A stretch of 51,304 bases of DNA from Clostridiaceae bacterium. GTDB taxonomy: Bacteria; Bacillota; Clostridia; Acetivibrionales; DUMB01. The notes under the pieces are model-generated. The model searched no databases. It saw only the letters and a program-made list of their open reading frames with translations, and was not told where the DNA came from. The stretch covers positions 1 through 51,304 of the forward strand of contig DULF01000207.1 of the NCBI GenBank assembly GCA_012840535.1, in the 5' to 3' direction. The position numbers and the translations under genes were made by a program. This document shows positions 18,224-27,500 of the stretch, in pieces (the stretch's first letter is position 1; every line of letters starts with the position of its first letter).

Positions 18224-19249
18224 ATGAGTATAAGTGCTTTAAAGCAGGATATAAAAAGCAAAAAGTTCAGAAGACTTTATCTTTTTTACGGTCCTGAGGA
18301 GTACCTTAAAAAACATTATCTACAATGCATAGAGGACTGCCTGGTTGATGACAGTCTGAAGATGCTGAACAGGGCAGTATTGGAAGGGAAGGTTGATGTA
18401 ACTGAAATATTGGATAATTGCGAGACCATGCCTGTGTTTTCTGATAGGAGACTGGTGATAGTAAAGAATTCAGGACTGTTTAAAAGAAAAGATAAGCAGG
18501 AGGACGAAACAAAGGAGAAAAGCTCAAAGGACAATGAACTTATACGGTGCTTGAAAAACATCCCTGAATATACCTGCCTGATTTTCTATGAGGAAGATAT
18601 TAATAAAAATTTAAAGGCTGTTAAGTTTGTAGCGGAAAATGGGCTTTTGGTTGAATTTTCTTATCAAAAACGTGATGATCTAATCAAATGGGTAATAAAA
18701 CACTTTAAATTACATAATAAAAGCATTGATCCTCTGTTGGCTTCCCAGCTGATAGAAAACTGTGACCAGGGAATGACTGAAATACTGAATGAAATAAACA
18801 AGGTCATAATGTATATGGGCGACAGGAGGGAAGCAACTTCCGGAGACATTGAAGCAGTGTGTTCCCGGTCAATAAAGAGCAGAATATTTGACCTTACGGA
18901 TGCAATGGCGGAAAAGAATTGCGGAAAAGCTTTAAGAGCGTTAAATGACATGATAATTATGAAGGAACCTCTGCCGCTGATATTATTCATGATTACAAGA
19001 CAGTTCCGTCAAATACTTGAAATGAAATTGCATATATCTGAAGGGTTGAACCTTATGGAAGCAGCGTCAAAAATGGGGATAAGTAATCCTTACGTAGCAA
19101 AAAAAATTGAAAAACAGATTAAAAGATTTTCAATAGAGGAGCTAAAAAGAGCCATTAACCGGTGTATGGAGACTGACGTGGCTATAAAAAACGGCTTGAT
19201 GAATGACAGAATTGCCTTGGAACTATTGATAGCTGAGTTTTCAAGGTAA
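18224..19249 (+). CDS. holA: DNA polymerase III delta subunit
   Basis: The 341-residue protein is the clamp-loader delta subunit, which opens the beta sliding clamp. It has the N-terminal AAA-like fold with LYLFYGPEEYLKKHYL, and the family's conserved middle and end (TEILNEINKVIMYMGD, RIFDLTDAMAEKNCGKALRALNDM, PLPLILFMITRQFRQILEMK). There is no catalytic P-loop, as usual for delta. It lies right after comEC with a 35-base gap, the order commonly seen in Firmicutes. rpsT, often next, is not here. Confidence 0.95.
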   Translation: MSISALKQDIKSKKFRRLYLFYGPEEYLKKHYLQCIEDCLVDDSLKMLNRAVLEGKVDVTEILDNCETMPVFSDRRLVIVKNSGLFKRKDKQEDETKEKSSKDNELIRCLKNIPEYTCLIFYEEDINKNLKAVKFVAENGLLVEFSYQKRDDLIKWVIKHFKLHNKSIDPLLASQLIENCDQGMTEILNEINKVIMYMGDRREATSGDIEAVCSRSIKSRIFDLTDAMAEKNCGKALRALNDMIIMKEPLPLILFMITRQFRQILEMKLHISEGLNLMEAASKMGISNPYVAKKIEKQIKRFSIEELKRAINRCMETDVAIKNGLMNDRIALELLIAEFSR

Positions 19250-19318
19250 ATGATATTGCATTTAATATTTTGATAAAGTAAAATGGAGCTATACATAAGT
19301 AATAAAGGAAGTATTGAA

Positions 19319-19747
19319 ATGGCCAATAAACTGTGCGATGAAAACATACTTGCCAAAAAGGGTTGTAAGAATACAAAATCCAGGAAAGCTGTGCTTGATA
19401 TAATGGAAAAAGCTGATACTGCTCTGTCTGCAGAAGATATTTTTATTCGTGTAAAGGAATCCGGAAACTCAGTAAATTTGTCAACAGTCTACAGGACACT
19501 TGAACTTATGGAAAAGATAGGCCTTGCAGAAAAAACGGTAATGAGCGACGGCAAAGCCAGGTATACGCTTTCAGGAGACGGACACAAGCATCATATAATA
19601 TGCACAAGCTGCCACAAGACCGTGGAGATTAATTCATGCCCTCTGGGGACATTGGAAAAGGATGTAATGAAAGAGACAAGTTTTGATATAACAGGCCATA
19701 AACTTGAAATATACGGTTTGTGTCCTGAATGCAAAATTATTGATTAA
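19319..19747 (+). CDS. zur: Fur-family regulator, most like Zur (zinc uptake repressor)
   Basis: 142 residues from the ATG at 19319, which follows AAAGGAAG; the ATG at 19283 in the track has no ribosome site. It has a winged helix (residues 15-80, STVYRTLELMEKIGLAEK) and a C-terminal dimer domain. Structural zinc cysteines are at 95, 98, 135 and 138 (CTSC and CPEC), with a His-rich sensor strand HKHHIIC. The segment EINSCPLGTL and the closing ITGHKLEIYGLCPEC resemble Bacillus Zur more closely than Fur or PerR. A 7-1-7 palindrome of the Fur-family kind lies before the zinc-binding protein gene at 29327, supporting Zur. Fur or PerR remain possible. Confidence 0.85.
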   Translation: MANKLCDENILAKKGCKNTKSRKAVLDIMEKADTALSAEDIFIRVKESGNSVNLSTVYRTLELMEKIGLAEKTVMSDGKARYTLSGDGHKHHIICTSCHKTVEINSCPLGTLEKDVMKETSFDITGHKLEIYGLCPECKIID

Positions 19748-19832
19748 TTAAATTCACATAGAAAACTCATAAATTCCCAAGTTTTCAAATCAAAATGGAC
19801 ATAAAATGCCAAGGCAGATTTATAGAAACTTG

Positions 19833-19859
19833 TTAGCACTCTAATCATGAGAGTGCTAA
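19833..19859. promoter_or_regulatory. CIRCE element (HrcA operator) upstream of htpG
   Basis: TTAGCACTC (19833-19841), nine bases, then GAGTGCTAA (19851-19859): this matches the CIRCE consensus without a mismatch. HrcA binds it and represses class I heat-shock genes. It lies just upstream of the -35 box of the predicted htpG promoter. Confidence 0.97.
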
Positions 19860-19866
19860 AACTGCC

Positions 19867-19896
19867 TTGACAATTATTTCACACTGGTAGTAAGAT
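19867..19896 (+). promoter_or_regulatory. Predicted sigma-A promoter of htpG
   Basis: A perfect TTGACA (19867-19872) is followed after 18 bases by TAAGAT (19891-19896), about 57 bases before the start. The -10 is weak, so an alternative promoter upstream of CIRCE is possible. Confidence 0.55.
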
Positions 19897-19952
19897 AGTT
19901 AATAAGCGAGTTTTTTCAGAGTACAATGATTAAATGGCAGAGGAGGATTGGG

Positions 19953-21857
19953 ATGGCTAACGAACGAGGTAGTATTTCTGTCAATACTGAAAATGTATTA
20001 CCTATAATTAAGAAATGGTTATACTCAGATAAAGATATTTTCGTCAGGGAACTTGTATCAAACGGAAATGACGCAATAACCAAGTTTAAAAGGCTTGTAT
20101 CCATCGGCGAGGCACAGGCTGACAGCGATACCAGGTATTATATAAAAGTAGTGGTGGATAAGGATAAAAAAACCATTAAGGTAATTGATAACGGTATTGG
20201 AATGACTGCTGAAGAAGTAAAAAAATATATCAACCAGATAGCATTTTCCGGAGCAAAGGATTTCCTGGAAAAGTACATGGATAAAGCAGATGAAGGAAGC
20301 CAGATAATAGGGCACTTTGGACTTGGTTTCTATTCTGCCTTTATGGTAGCTGACCGTGTGCAGATTGATACTTTGTCTTACCAGGAAGGGGCTGAGGCGG
20401 TCAGATGGATAAGCTCCGGCGGAACTGATTATGAGATGGGTGATTCCGACCGTACTGAACGGGGTACAACAGTTACGTTATACATGTCTGAAGACAGCCT
20501 GGAATTCCTTGATGGATACAGGATGAGGGAGATTCTTGTAAAGTATTGCTCTTTCCTGCCTTATGAGGTATATCTTGAAGACTTGTCGAAAAAGAAAGAC
20601 GAAAAGGATGATAAAGGAGATAAGAAAGAAGAGCTGAAACCTATAAACGATACAAATCCGCTTTGGCTGAAAAACCCGAAAGACTGCACTGAAGAAGAGT
20701 ACAAGGAATTTTATAAAAAAGTGTTCAGGGATTTTGAGGATCCTCTTTTCTGGATTCATCTCAATATGGATTATCCCTTTAATCTCAAGGGAATCCTGTA
20801 CTTCCCGAGACTGAAAAACGAGTTCGGAGCAATAGAAGGCCAGATTAAACTATATTACAACCAGGTCTTTGTAGCAGATAATATAAAAGAAGTTATCCCT
20901 GAATTCCTTATGCTTCTGAAAGGAACAATTGATTGCCCTGATTTGCCGCTCAATGTATCAAGAAGTTTTCTGCAAAACGATGGTTACGTGAAAAAACTGT
21001 CCGCCCATATAACTAAAAAGGTTGCAGACAAGCTTACTTCGCTGTATGAAACCGAAAGGGAAAACTACAACAAGTACTGGGATGATATAAATCCGTTTGT
21101 AAAGTTCGGCTGCATACGGGAACAAAAATTTTATGACAGAGTCAAGGATATTATCATTTTCAAGACAACAAACGGTGATTACGTCACACTAAAGGATTAT
21201 CTTGACAGAAATAAGGAAAAACATAAGAACAAGGTCTTCTATGTCACAGATGAGAGGCAGCAAGCTCAATACATCAAGTTATTCAAAGAACAGGGCATGG
21301 AAGCTGTTTTACTGACAAATATAATTGACACCCATTTTGTTCAATTCCTTGAAATGCAGGAAAGCGGAGTGAAATTCCTGCGTATCGATGCTGATTTGTC
21401 TGAAAACCTTAAAGAAACAAGCAGCGCCGAGGATGAAGATAAAGTAAAGGAAAAAACCGAGATTATCGAAAAACTTTTTAAGGAAGCCATTGGGGACGAA
21501 AAGCTGAAAATAAAGGTTGAAAACTTAAAAGCGGCTTCAACTCCCGGCATGATCCTTCTTTCAGAAGATTCAAGAAGGTTACAGGATATGGGAAGAATGT
21601 TCGGAAGAACAGATATGGAGCATTTGTTCCCTAAAGATGAAACTCTTGTGCTAAACAGCGGCAACAACCTGATAAAGGCTGTACTCAAGCTCAGAGAAAA
21701 GGAAGACAAAAAAGAAGACGTGCTGCTTATTTGCAGGCATATTTATGACCTTGCGATGATGAGCAACAGGCAGCTTGACCCAGAGATGATGACAAATTTT
21801 ATAGAAAGAAGCAATAGGATATTAGAAAAACTAGCCCGGTTGGAAGCTGCGGGTTAA
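19953..21857 (+). CDS. htpG: Chaperone HtpG (Hsp90)
   Basis: A 634-residue ATP-dependent chaperone dimer. The N-terminal GHKL ATPase domain shows FVRELVSNGNDAITKF, VIDNGIGMTAEEV, GHFGLGFYSAFMVAD and GTTVTLYM. A charged linker (SKKKDEKDDKGDKKEE) follows, then the middle domain (NPLWLKNPKDCTEEEY ... LKGTIDCPDLPLNVSRSFLQND) and a C-terminal dimer domain. The charged linker is somewhat long for a bacterial HtpG. The ATG at 19953 is chosen because AGAGGAGG lies just before it, inside the track's longer ORF. Control by HrcA is indicated by the CIRCE. Confidence 0.96.
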   Translation: MANERGSISVNTENVLPIIKKWLYSDKDIFVRELVSNGNDAITKFKRLVSIGEAQADSDTRYYIKVVVDKDKKTIKVIDNGIGMTAEEVKKYINQIAFSGAKDFLEKYMDKADEGSQIIGHFGLGFYSAFMVADRVQIDTLSYQEGAEAVRWISSGGTDYEMGDSDRTERGTTVTLYMSEDSLEFLDGYRMREILVKYCSFLPYEVYLEDLSKKKDEKDDKGDKKEELKPINDTNPLWLKNPKDCTEEEYKEFYKKVFRDFEDPLFWIHLNMDYPFNLKGILYFPRLKNEFGAIEGQIKLYYNQVFVADNIKEVIPEFLMLLKGTIDCPDLPLNVSRSFLQNDGYVKKLSAHITKKVADKLTSLYETERENYNKYWDDINPFVKFGCIREQKFYDRVKDIIIFKTTNGDYVTLKDYLDRNKEKHKNKVFYVTDERQQAQYIKLFKEQGMEAVLLTNIIDTHFVQFLEMQESGVKFLRIDADLSENLKETSSAEDEDKVKEKTEIIEKLFKEAIGDEKLKIKVENLKAASTPGMILLSEDSRRLQDMGRMFGRTDMEHLFPKDETLVLNSGNNLIKAVLKLREKEDKKEDVLLICRHIYDLAMMSNRQLDPEMMTNFIERSNRILEKLARLEAAG

Positions 21858-21866
21858 TGCTGAGTA

Positions 21867-21905
21867 AAGCGCAGCGTGGATGGCATGTCATCCACGCTTG
21901 CGCTT
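21867..21905. terminator. Long hairpin between convergent htpG and acyl-CoA synthetase genes
   Basis: AAGCGCA+GCGTGGATG (21867-21882) pairs with CATCCACGC and TGCGCTT (21889-21905) around a 6-base loop with a single bulged base. It is a 16-bp GC-rich stem located between two converging genes. Neither side has a T run, so it may be a non-classical bidirectional terminator or an RNA 3'-end protector. Confidence 0.55.
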
Positions 21906-21941
21906 AAAGGACAGAGTTTGGGAAAAGTGGTCATGGCTGTT

Positions 21942-23609
21942 TTATTTCTTGTTTTTATCCTGTTCCCTTATTTCCACTCTTCTTATTTTTCCGCTTATAG
22001 TTTTTGGAAGCTCGTCCACAAATTCAATAATCCTTGGATATTTGTAGGGAGCGGTTACACTTTTGACGTGATTCTGCAGTTCTACTACAAGTTCATCACT
22101 TGGAGTATATCCTTTGGTCAAAACCACAGTGGCCTTGACAATCTGGCCCCTTATCGGATCAGGAACTGCAGTTATTGCGCACTCCAATACAGCCGGGTGT
22201 TCAAGCAGCGCGCTTTCAACTTCGAAAGGCCCGATTCTGTACCCAGAACTCTTTATTACGTCGTCAGCTCTTCCAACAAACCAGAAATATCCGTCTTCGT
22301 CCCTCCATGCCATGTCACCGGTGTAGTATATACCATCATGCCAAACCTTTTCTGTAAGTTCCTTATCCCTGTAATATCCTTCAAACATTCCAACTGGCTT
22401 CTTTTTGTCGGTTCTGATAACAATTTGTCCTTCTTCTCCCACTTCACATGAGTTGCCGTTTTCATCCACTATGTCAATATCATAGCCGGGTGCTGGTTTG
22501 CCCATTGATCCCGGTTTTGGTTCCATCCATGGGAATGTGCCTATGGTTACGGTTAATTCTGTTTGACCATAAGCTTCTTTAACCTTCTTGCCCGTAGCTT
22601 TCAAAAATTGGTAGTAAACTTCCGGATTCAATGGTTCCCCTGCGATTGAGCAATGTTTTAGGTTGCTCAAATCATATTTTTTAAGGTCCTCCTTAATAAG
22701 AAACCTGTAGATTGTTGGAGGCGCGCAGAAAGTATTAACTTTATACTTGACTATCACATCAAGGAGTTCTTTAGGTATAAATTTGTCATAATCATATACA
22801 AATATAGCGCTCCCGCATATCCATTGGCCATAAATTTTACCCCATACAGCTTTCGCCCAACCCGTATCTGCGACTGTCAGATGCAGGCCGCCGTCGATAA
22901 CTTCATGCCAGTACTTTGCAGTAACAATGTGCCCAAGAGGGTATACAAAGTTATGTTGTACCATTTTAGGCATTCCAGTTGTGCCTGAAGTAAAGTACAA
23001 TAATGAAATATCGTTGTTGCAGGTGGCATCTGGACCTGTCGGGCGGTTAAAAATGCCGGAAGCTTTTTCAAGTTCTTCAGTTAAGTTGTACCAACCTTCA
23101 CGATTGCAACCAATAAGAGCTTTATACTTAAGTGTTGGTGATTTTGGAATTGAATCCTCAACATGCCTGATTACTTCGTCTTCGGCTACACATACTATCA
23201 TTTTGATATCTGCCGCGTTATTTCTGTATATAATGTCCTTTGCCGTAAGTAGATGTGTCGCAGGGATACATATAGCCCCTATTTTATGAAGCGCCAGGAG
23301 GCAAAACCAGAATTCATAGCGCCTCTTTAATATGAGCATAACAGGGTCGCCTTTTTTTATGCCGATGCTTTTAAAAAAATTGGCCGCCTTGTTGCTGTAT
23401 TCTTTAAGCTGTCCAAATGTAAAAAATGCTTCTTCACCTTTGTCATTACACCATACAATGGCTACTTTATCAGGCTCTTTTTCTGCTATTTCATCGACGA
23501 CATCAAATGCGAAATTAAAATTTTCAGGAATATTTATCTTAAAATTTTTATAAAAATCTTCGTATGAATCAAATTCCTTTCTAGGTAAAAATTTGTCCAG
23601 CAAGTCCAT
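21942..23609 (-). CDS. AMP-forming acyl-CoA synthetase (acetyl/medium-chain type)
   Basis: A 555-residue member of the adenylate-forming superfamily. It has the P-loop-like [18 protein letters not shown], the A5 motif [11 protein letters not shown], the A7/A8 region [38 protein letters not shown] and the C-terminal [10 protein letters not shown], whose Lys forms the acyl-adenylate. Overall it resembles medium-chain or branched acyl-CoA synthetases (ACSM-like) more than classical Acs. The exact acid cannot be read from sequence. It follows an XRE-cupin regulator gene with 21 bases between them, probably as one operon in which that protein controls expression. Confidence 0.9.
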   Translation of the reverse strand: MDLLDKFLPRKEFDSYEDFYKNFKINIPENFNFAFDVVDEIAEKEPDKVAIVWCNDKGEEAFFTFGQLKEYSNKAANFFKSIGIKKGDPVMLILKRRYEFWFCLLALHKIGAICIPATHLLTAKDIIYRNNAADIKMIVCVAEDEVIRHVEDSIPKSPTLKYKALIGCNREGWYNLTEELEKASGIFNRPTGPDATCNNDISLLYFTSGTTGMPKMVQHNFVYPLGHIVTAKYWHEVIDGGLHLTVADTGWAKAVWGKIYGQWICGSAIFVYDYDKFIPKELLDVIVKYKVNTFCAPPTIYRFLIKEDLKKYDLSNLKHCSIAGEPLNPEVYYQFLKATGKKVKEAYGQTELTVTIGTFPWMEPKPGSMGKPAPGYDIDIVDENGNSCEVGEEGQIVIRTDKKKPVGMFEGYYRDKELTEKVWHDGIYYTGDMAWRDEDGYFWFVGRADDVIKSSGYRIGPFEVESALLEHPAVLECAITAVPDPIRGQIVKATVVLTKGYTPSDELVVELQNHVKSVTAPYKYPRIIEFVDELPKTISGKIRRVEIREQDKNKK

Positions 23610-23630
23610 AGTGTTAATCCCATTCCCTTC

Positions 23631-24185
23631 TTAAAATATTACTGCAAGAAATTTAGCCTGTTTTCCGTTCATGGCCTTCATACCATGCTTGTAACCTGAG
23701 TCGAAATATATGGAATCTCCTTCATTGAGAATAAGCTCATGCCCGTCTATTATTATTTTAAGCGTACCTTCAAGGACATAGTTGAACTCCTGTCCCGGAT
23801 GGAAATTGAAGCTGACCGGAGAGTCCTCAGGATCAGGGTCTACTACAACCAAAAAAGGTTCAGCCTTTTTATTAATGAAGTTGTAGGCAAGGCTCTGGTA
23901 CTTATACTCTTTCCGCCTTTCTACACTTACACCTTTTCCTTTTCTTACAAGGGCATAAGTACGAAGCTTTGGCTCTTCGCCTGTAAGAATAGCGGTTAAC
24001 GTAACTTTAAACTTATTGGCAATTGCATAGAGGAAACTGACAGGAATATCAGCATTACCGCTTTCGTACTCTTTGTATACCTCTACAGGAATATTAAATT
24101 CCCTGGCAAGTTCTTCGGCGGAAATGCCTGATATTTCTCTCAATTCCTTTATCCTTGCGGCTATCTGCCTTATCTGTTCCGACAT
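23631..24185 (-). CDS. XRE-family regulator with C-terminal cupin domain
   Basis: The 184-residue protein has an N-terminal helix-turn-helix (IAARIKELREISGISAEELAREFNIPVEVYKEYESGN) and a C-terminal cupin barrel (GQEFNYVLEGTLKIIIDGHELILNEGDSIYFDSGYKHGMKAMNG). The His-rich metal-binding pattern of the cupin (FHPGQE, HG) suggests that a small ligand or metal is bound. Such regulators usually control the neighbouring enzyme gene, here the acyl-CoA synthetase. A 7-base inverted repeat upstream (24253-24276) is a candidate operator. Confidence 0.9.
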   Translation of the reverse strand: MSEQIRQIAARIKELREISGISAEELAREFNIPVEVYKEYESGNADIPVSFLYAIANKFKVTLTAILTGEEPKLRTYALVRKGKGVSVERRKEYKYQSLAYNFINKKAEPFLVVVDPDPEDSPVSFNFHPGQEFNYVLEGTLKIIIDGHELILNEGDSIYFDSGYKHGMKAMNGKQAKFLAVIF

Positions 24186-24574
24186 ATAACCATCCCTTTC
24201 TTAAATACAAAACTCGAATAAAAAATAATTAATTACTGTCCGTTTTATTCTTGAAACTAATACTAAAGATAGTTTCATAACAAAAAATATATGTATTTAA
24301 AATAGTACAATTATCATAACATACCAAGAGCCTAAAATAAAGGAAATGGAATATACATAGAAAAACAAAGCAAAAAAACGTAAAAAAAATTAATGAAAAC
24401 TATTTCAAATAGCAGACATATTTTTTATTTCCAAAACAAAAAAATTGTCGCTTAAAGGTACAATTATAATAAATATCATGTTATAATTAGCGTGTCCGTT
24501 CAAAATATACAGGGTGTTGAAAAAAACGCATTTATTATCATGTTGACATATTGGAACAGGAGTGGGTAAATGAA
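24186..24574. other. AT-rich divergent intergenic region between the XRE-cupin gene and purL
   Basis: This stretch of nearly 390 bases is very AT-rich. It holds an inverted repeat GAAACTA-N10-TAGTTTC at 24253-24276, half-sites 17 bases apart, which could be the operator of the XRE regulator. TATAAT-like boxes occur near 24463-24470, but no -35 at proper distance was convincing. I saw no purine or PRPP riboswitch core and no credible small ORF. Confidence 0.45.
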
Positions 24575-27500
24575 ATGAAAAGCAATGTTAGGCGGGTTTT
24601 TGTTGAAAAGAAAAAAGGTTTTGATATAGAAGCTCAGGGATTATATAGGGATTTAAAAACAAATCTCGGCATCAGAGGGTTAAAATCCGTCCGTGTGATC
24701 AACAGGTATGATGTTGAAGGAATTACTGACGAGGAATACATTAAATCCCGGAATACCATTTTTTCTGAACCACCTGTTGACATGGTGTTTGATGAAAAGA
24801 TTGATATAGATGCGAATGCAAAGGTTATTGCCGTAGAATATCTTCCGGGGCAGTTCGACCAGAGGGCGGACTCTGCATCCCAGTGCATACAGATTCTTAC
24901 CTGCGGAGACAGGCCGAAAGTCAAGGCAGCGAAATTGATTGTGCTTGAGGGTGAGATTTCCTGGGAAGAGTATGATAAAGTAAAGAGATATTGCATAAAC
25001 CCGGTGGAATCCCAGGAAGCTTCGATGGAAAAACCATCCAGCCTGGAAGTGGAAGTGGATATGCCAAAAGACGTGGAAGAGCTTACCGGTTTTTGCAAAA
25101 TGACAGATGCTGAGCTTGAGGCCTTTTTGGTGGATATGGGCTTTGCCATGTCTTTTGAAGATCTGAAATTCTGCCAGGAATATTTCAGGGATACGGAAAA
25201 AAGAGACCCGACGATTACGGAAATGAGGGTTATAGATACCTATTGGTCTGACCACTGCCGCCATACAACATTTTTGACCAATATTGAGAATGTTGAGTTT
25301 GAGGAGGGCAAGTATACAGGCGTAATTAAGGAAGCATATGAAGGTTATCTTGCGTCCCGGAAGTTTGTGTACCAGGAAAAACCCAAGGATATGTGCCTTA
25401 TGGATATTGCAACTATTGCAATGAAGGAGCTTAAAAAAAGAGGCGTGCTTGATAACCTTGACGAGTCTGAGGAAATCAATGCCTGCAGCATAGTCGTGGA
25501 AGTTGACGTGGACGGCAGAAAAGAAGAATGGCTTGTGATGTTCAAGAACGAAACCCATAACCATCCTACGGAAATTGAGCCTTTTGGAGGCGCTGCAACA
25601 TGTCTTGGAGGGGCAATAAGAGATCCGCTCTCAGGAAGGGCTTATGTGTACCAGGCTATGAGAGTGACAGGGAGCGGTGACCCGAGGGCAAGAATAGAAG
25701 ACACTTTACCGGGTAAACTTCCCCAGAGGAAAATAACCACAGGAGCTGCAGCAGGTTACAGCTCTTATGGAAACCAGATCGGCCTTGCCACCGGGCAGGT
25801 AGCTGAGATATACGATGAGGGGTTTGTGGCTAAGAGGATGGAAATTGGGGCTGTTATCGGCGCCGCGCCAAGAGAGAATGTTATAAGGAAGAGGCCTGAG
25901 CCGGGAGATGTTGTGATTTTGCTTGGCGGCAGAACCGGACGTGACGGTTGCGGAGGGGCGACCGGTTCCTCAAAGGAGCATGACGAGAAATCGCTTTATA
26001 CATGTGGCGCTGAAGTGCAAAAAGGTAATCCGCCTACGGAGAGAAAAATCCAGAGGCTTTTCAGGAATCCTGAAGTAAGCCGTATGATTAAGAAGTGCAA
26101 TGATTTCGGAGCCGGAGGAGTATCTGTAGCAATAGGTGAGCTCGCAGACGGGCTAAATATAAACCTTGACGCGGTTCCAAAGAAATATGAGGGATTGGAC
26201 GGTACGGAGCTTGCAATATCCGAATCCCAGGAGCGAATGGCTGTTGTGGTGTCCAGGGAAGACGTACGGTCTTTTATTTCCGCTGCTGAAGAAGAAAACC
26301 TGGAAGCCACGCCTGTAGCGGAAGTAACTGGCAACAACAGGCTGAAGATGCAATGGAGAGGCAAAACCATTGTTGACATAAGCAGGGACTTCCTTAATAC
26401 AAACGGCGTTAAGCAATATGCCTCTGTTTATGTAAAAGCTCCGGACAAGGACAGGAGTTTCTTCAATGTGCTTCCTAAGGAAATAGAAGATAATATTAAT
26501 GATATAAAAGCTGCATGGCTGGCAAATCTTCAGAGGCTGAATGTATGCAGCCAAAAAGGCCTTGTTGAACGGTTTGACAGCACTATAGGGGCAGGCACGG
26601 TGCTTATGCCCTTTGGAGGGAAATACCAGTTAAGCCCTGCAGAGGGTATGGTGGCTAAAATACCGGTAATGAGCGGGGAAACAGAGACATGCACAATAAT
26701 GACTTATGGGTATAATCCCTTGATCGGAAAATGGAGCCCTTTCCACGGTTCGCTTTATGCAATTGTGGAAGCAGTCGCAAAAATAGTTGCTTTAGGCGGA
26801 GATTACAGGAAAGTAAGGCTGACTCTGCAGGAGTATTTTGAAAAACTTGGAAAGGACCCTGAAAAATGGGGAAAACCTTTCAGCAGCCTTCTTGGAGCAT
26901 ACTATGCTCAAATGAAACTCGGAATTCCGGCAATAGGCGGCAAGGACAGCATGTCCGGAACATTCAAGGATATGACTGTGCCTCCTACACTTGTAGCCTT
27001 TGCAGTTGGAATGGGGAATGTTAAAAACATTGTATCAACTGAATTCAAGAAAGCCGGAAGCAAGGTTGCTGTAGTACCTTTAAGGCGGGATGAAAAGGGG
27101 ATACCTGATTTTGAGCAATTGCACAAGAATTATGCCAAAATACATGAGAATATATGCGATGGAAATGTGCTGGCGGCTTGCACCATAAAAACTGGCGGAT
27201 TGGCGGAAGCAATAAGCAAGATGTGTTTTGGAAACAGAATCGGCTTTAGGTTTAATGAATATATTGAGGCATCAAGACTTTTTGATGCCGAATACGGATC
27301 CATAGTCCTTGAGATTCCTGAAGAGGTGGATATTGATTCGGCTTTTGAAGGAATCGAGTTCAATATAATAGGAAAAACCCAGGAAGCCACGAGTATTGTT
27401 GTAAATTCTACAGAGATAAGCATAGATGAAGCTCTGGGGAAATGGGAGGAACCTCTTGAAAAAATCTTCCCGACCAGGGTGGAAGCACATGAAAAAGCAA

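Noticed and set aside
21876-22451. 191-residue plus-strand ORF overlapping the acyl-CoA synthetase gene
   Set aside because: It covers the hairpin and the 3' end of a well supported gene; no homology-like motifs.
24420-24574. Purine or PRPP riboswitch before purL
   Set aside because: No conserved purine-aptamer or ykkC core bases could be located in this stretch.
24680-25564. 294-residue minus-strand ORF opposite purL
   Set aside because: It lies wholly inside the strongly supported purL frame, has no ribosome site and its translation shows low-complexity, non-family sequence.
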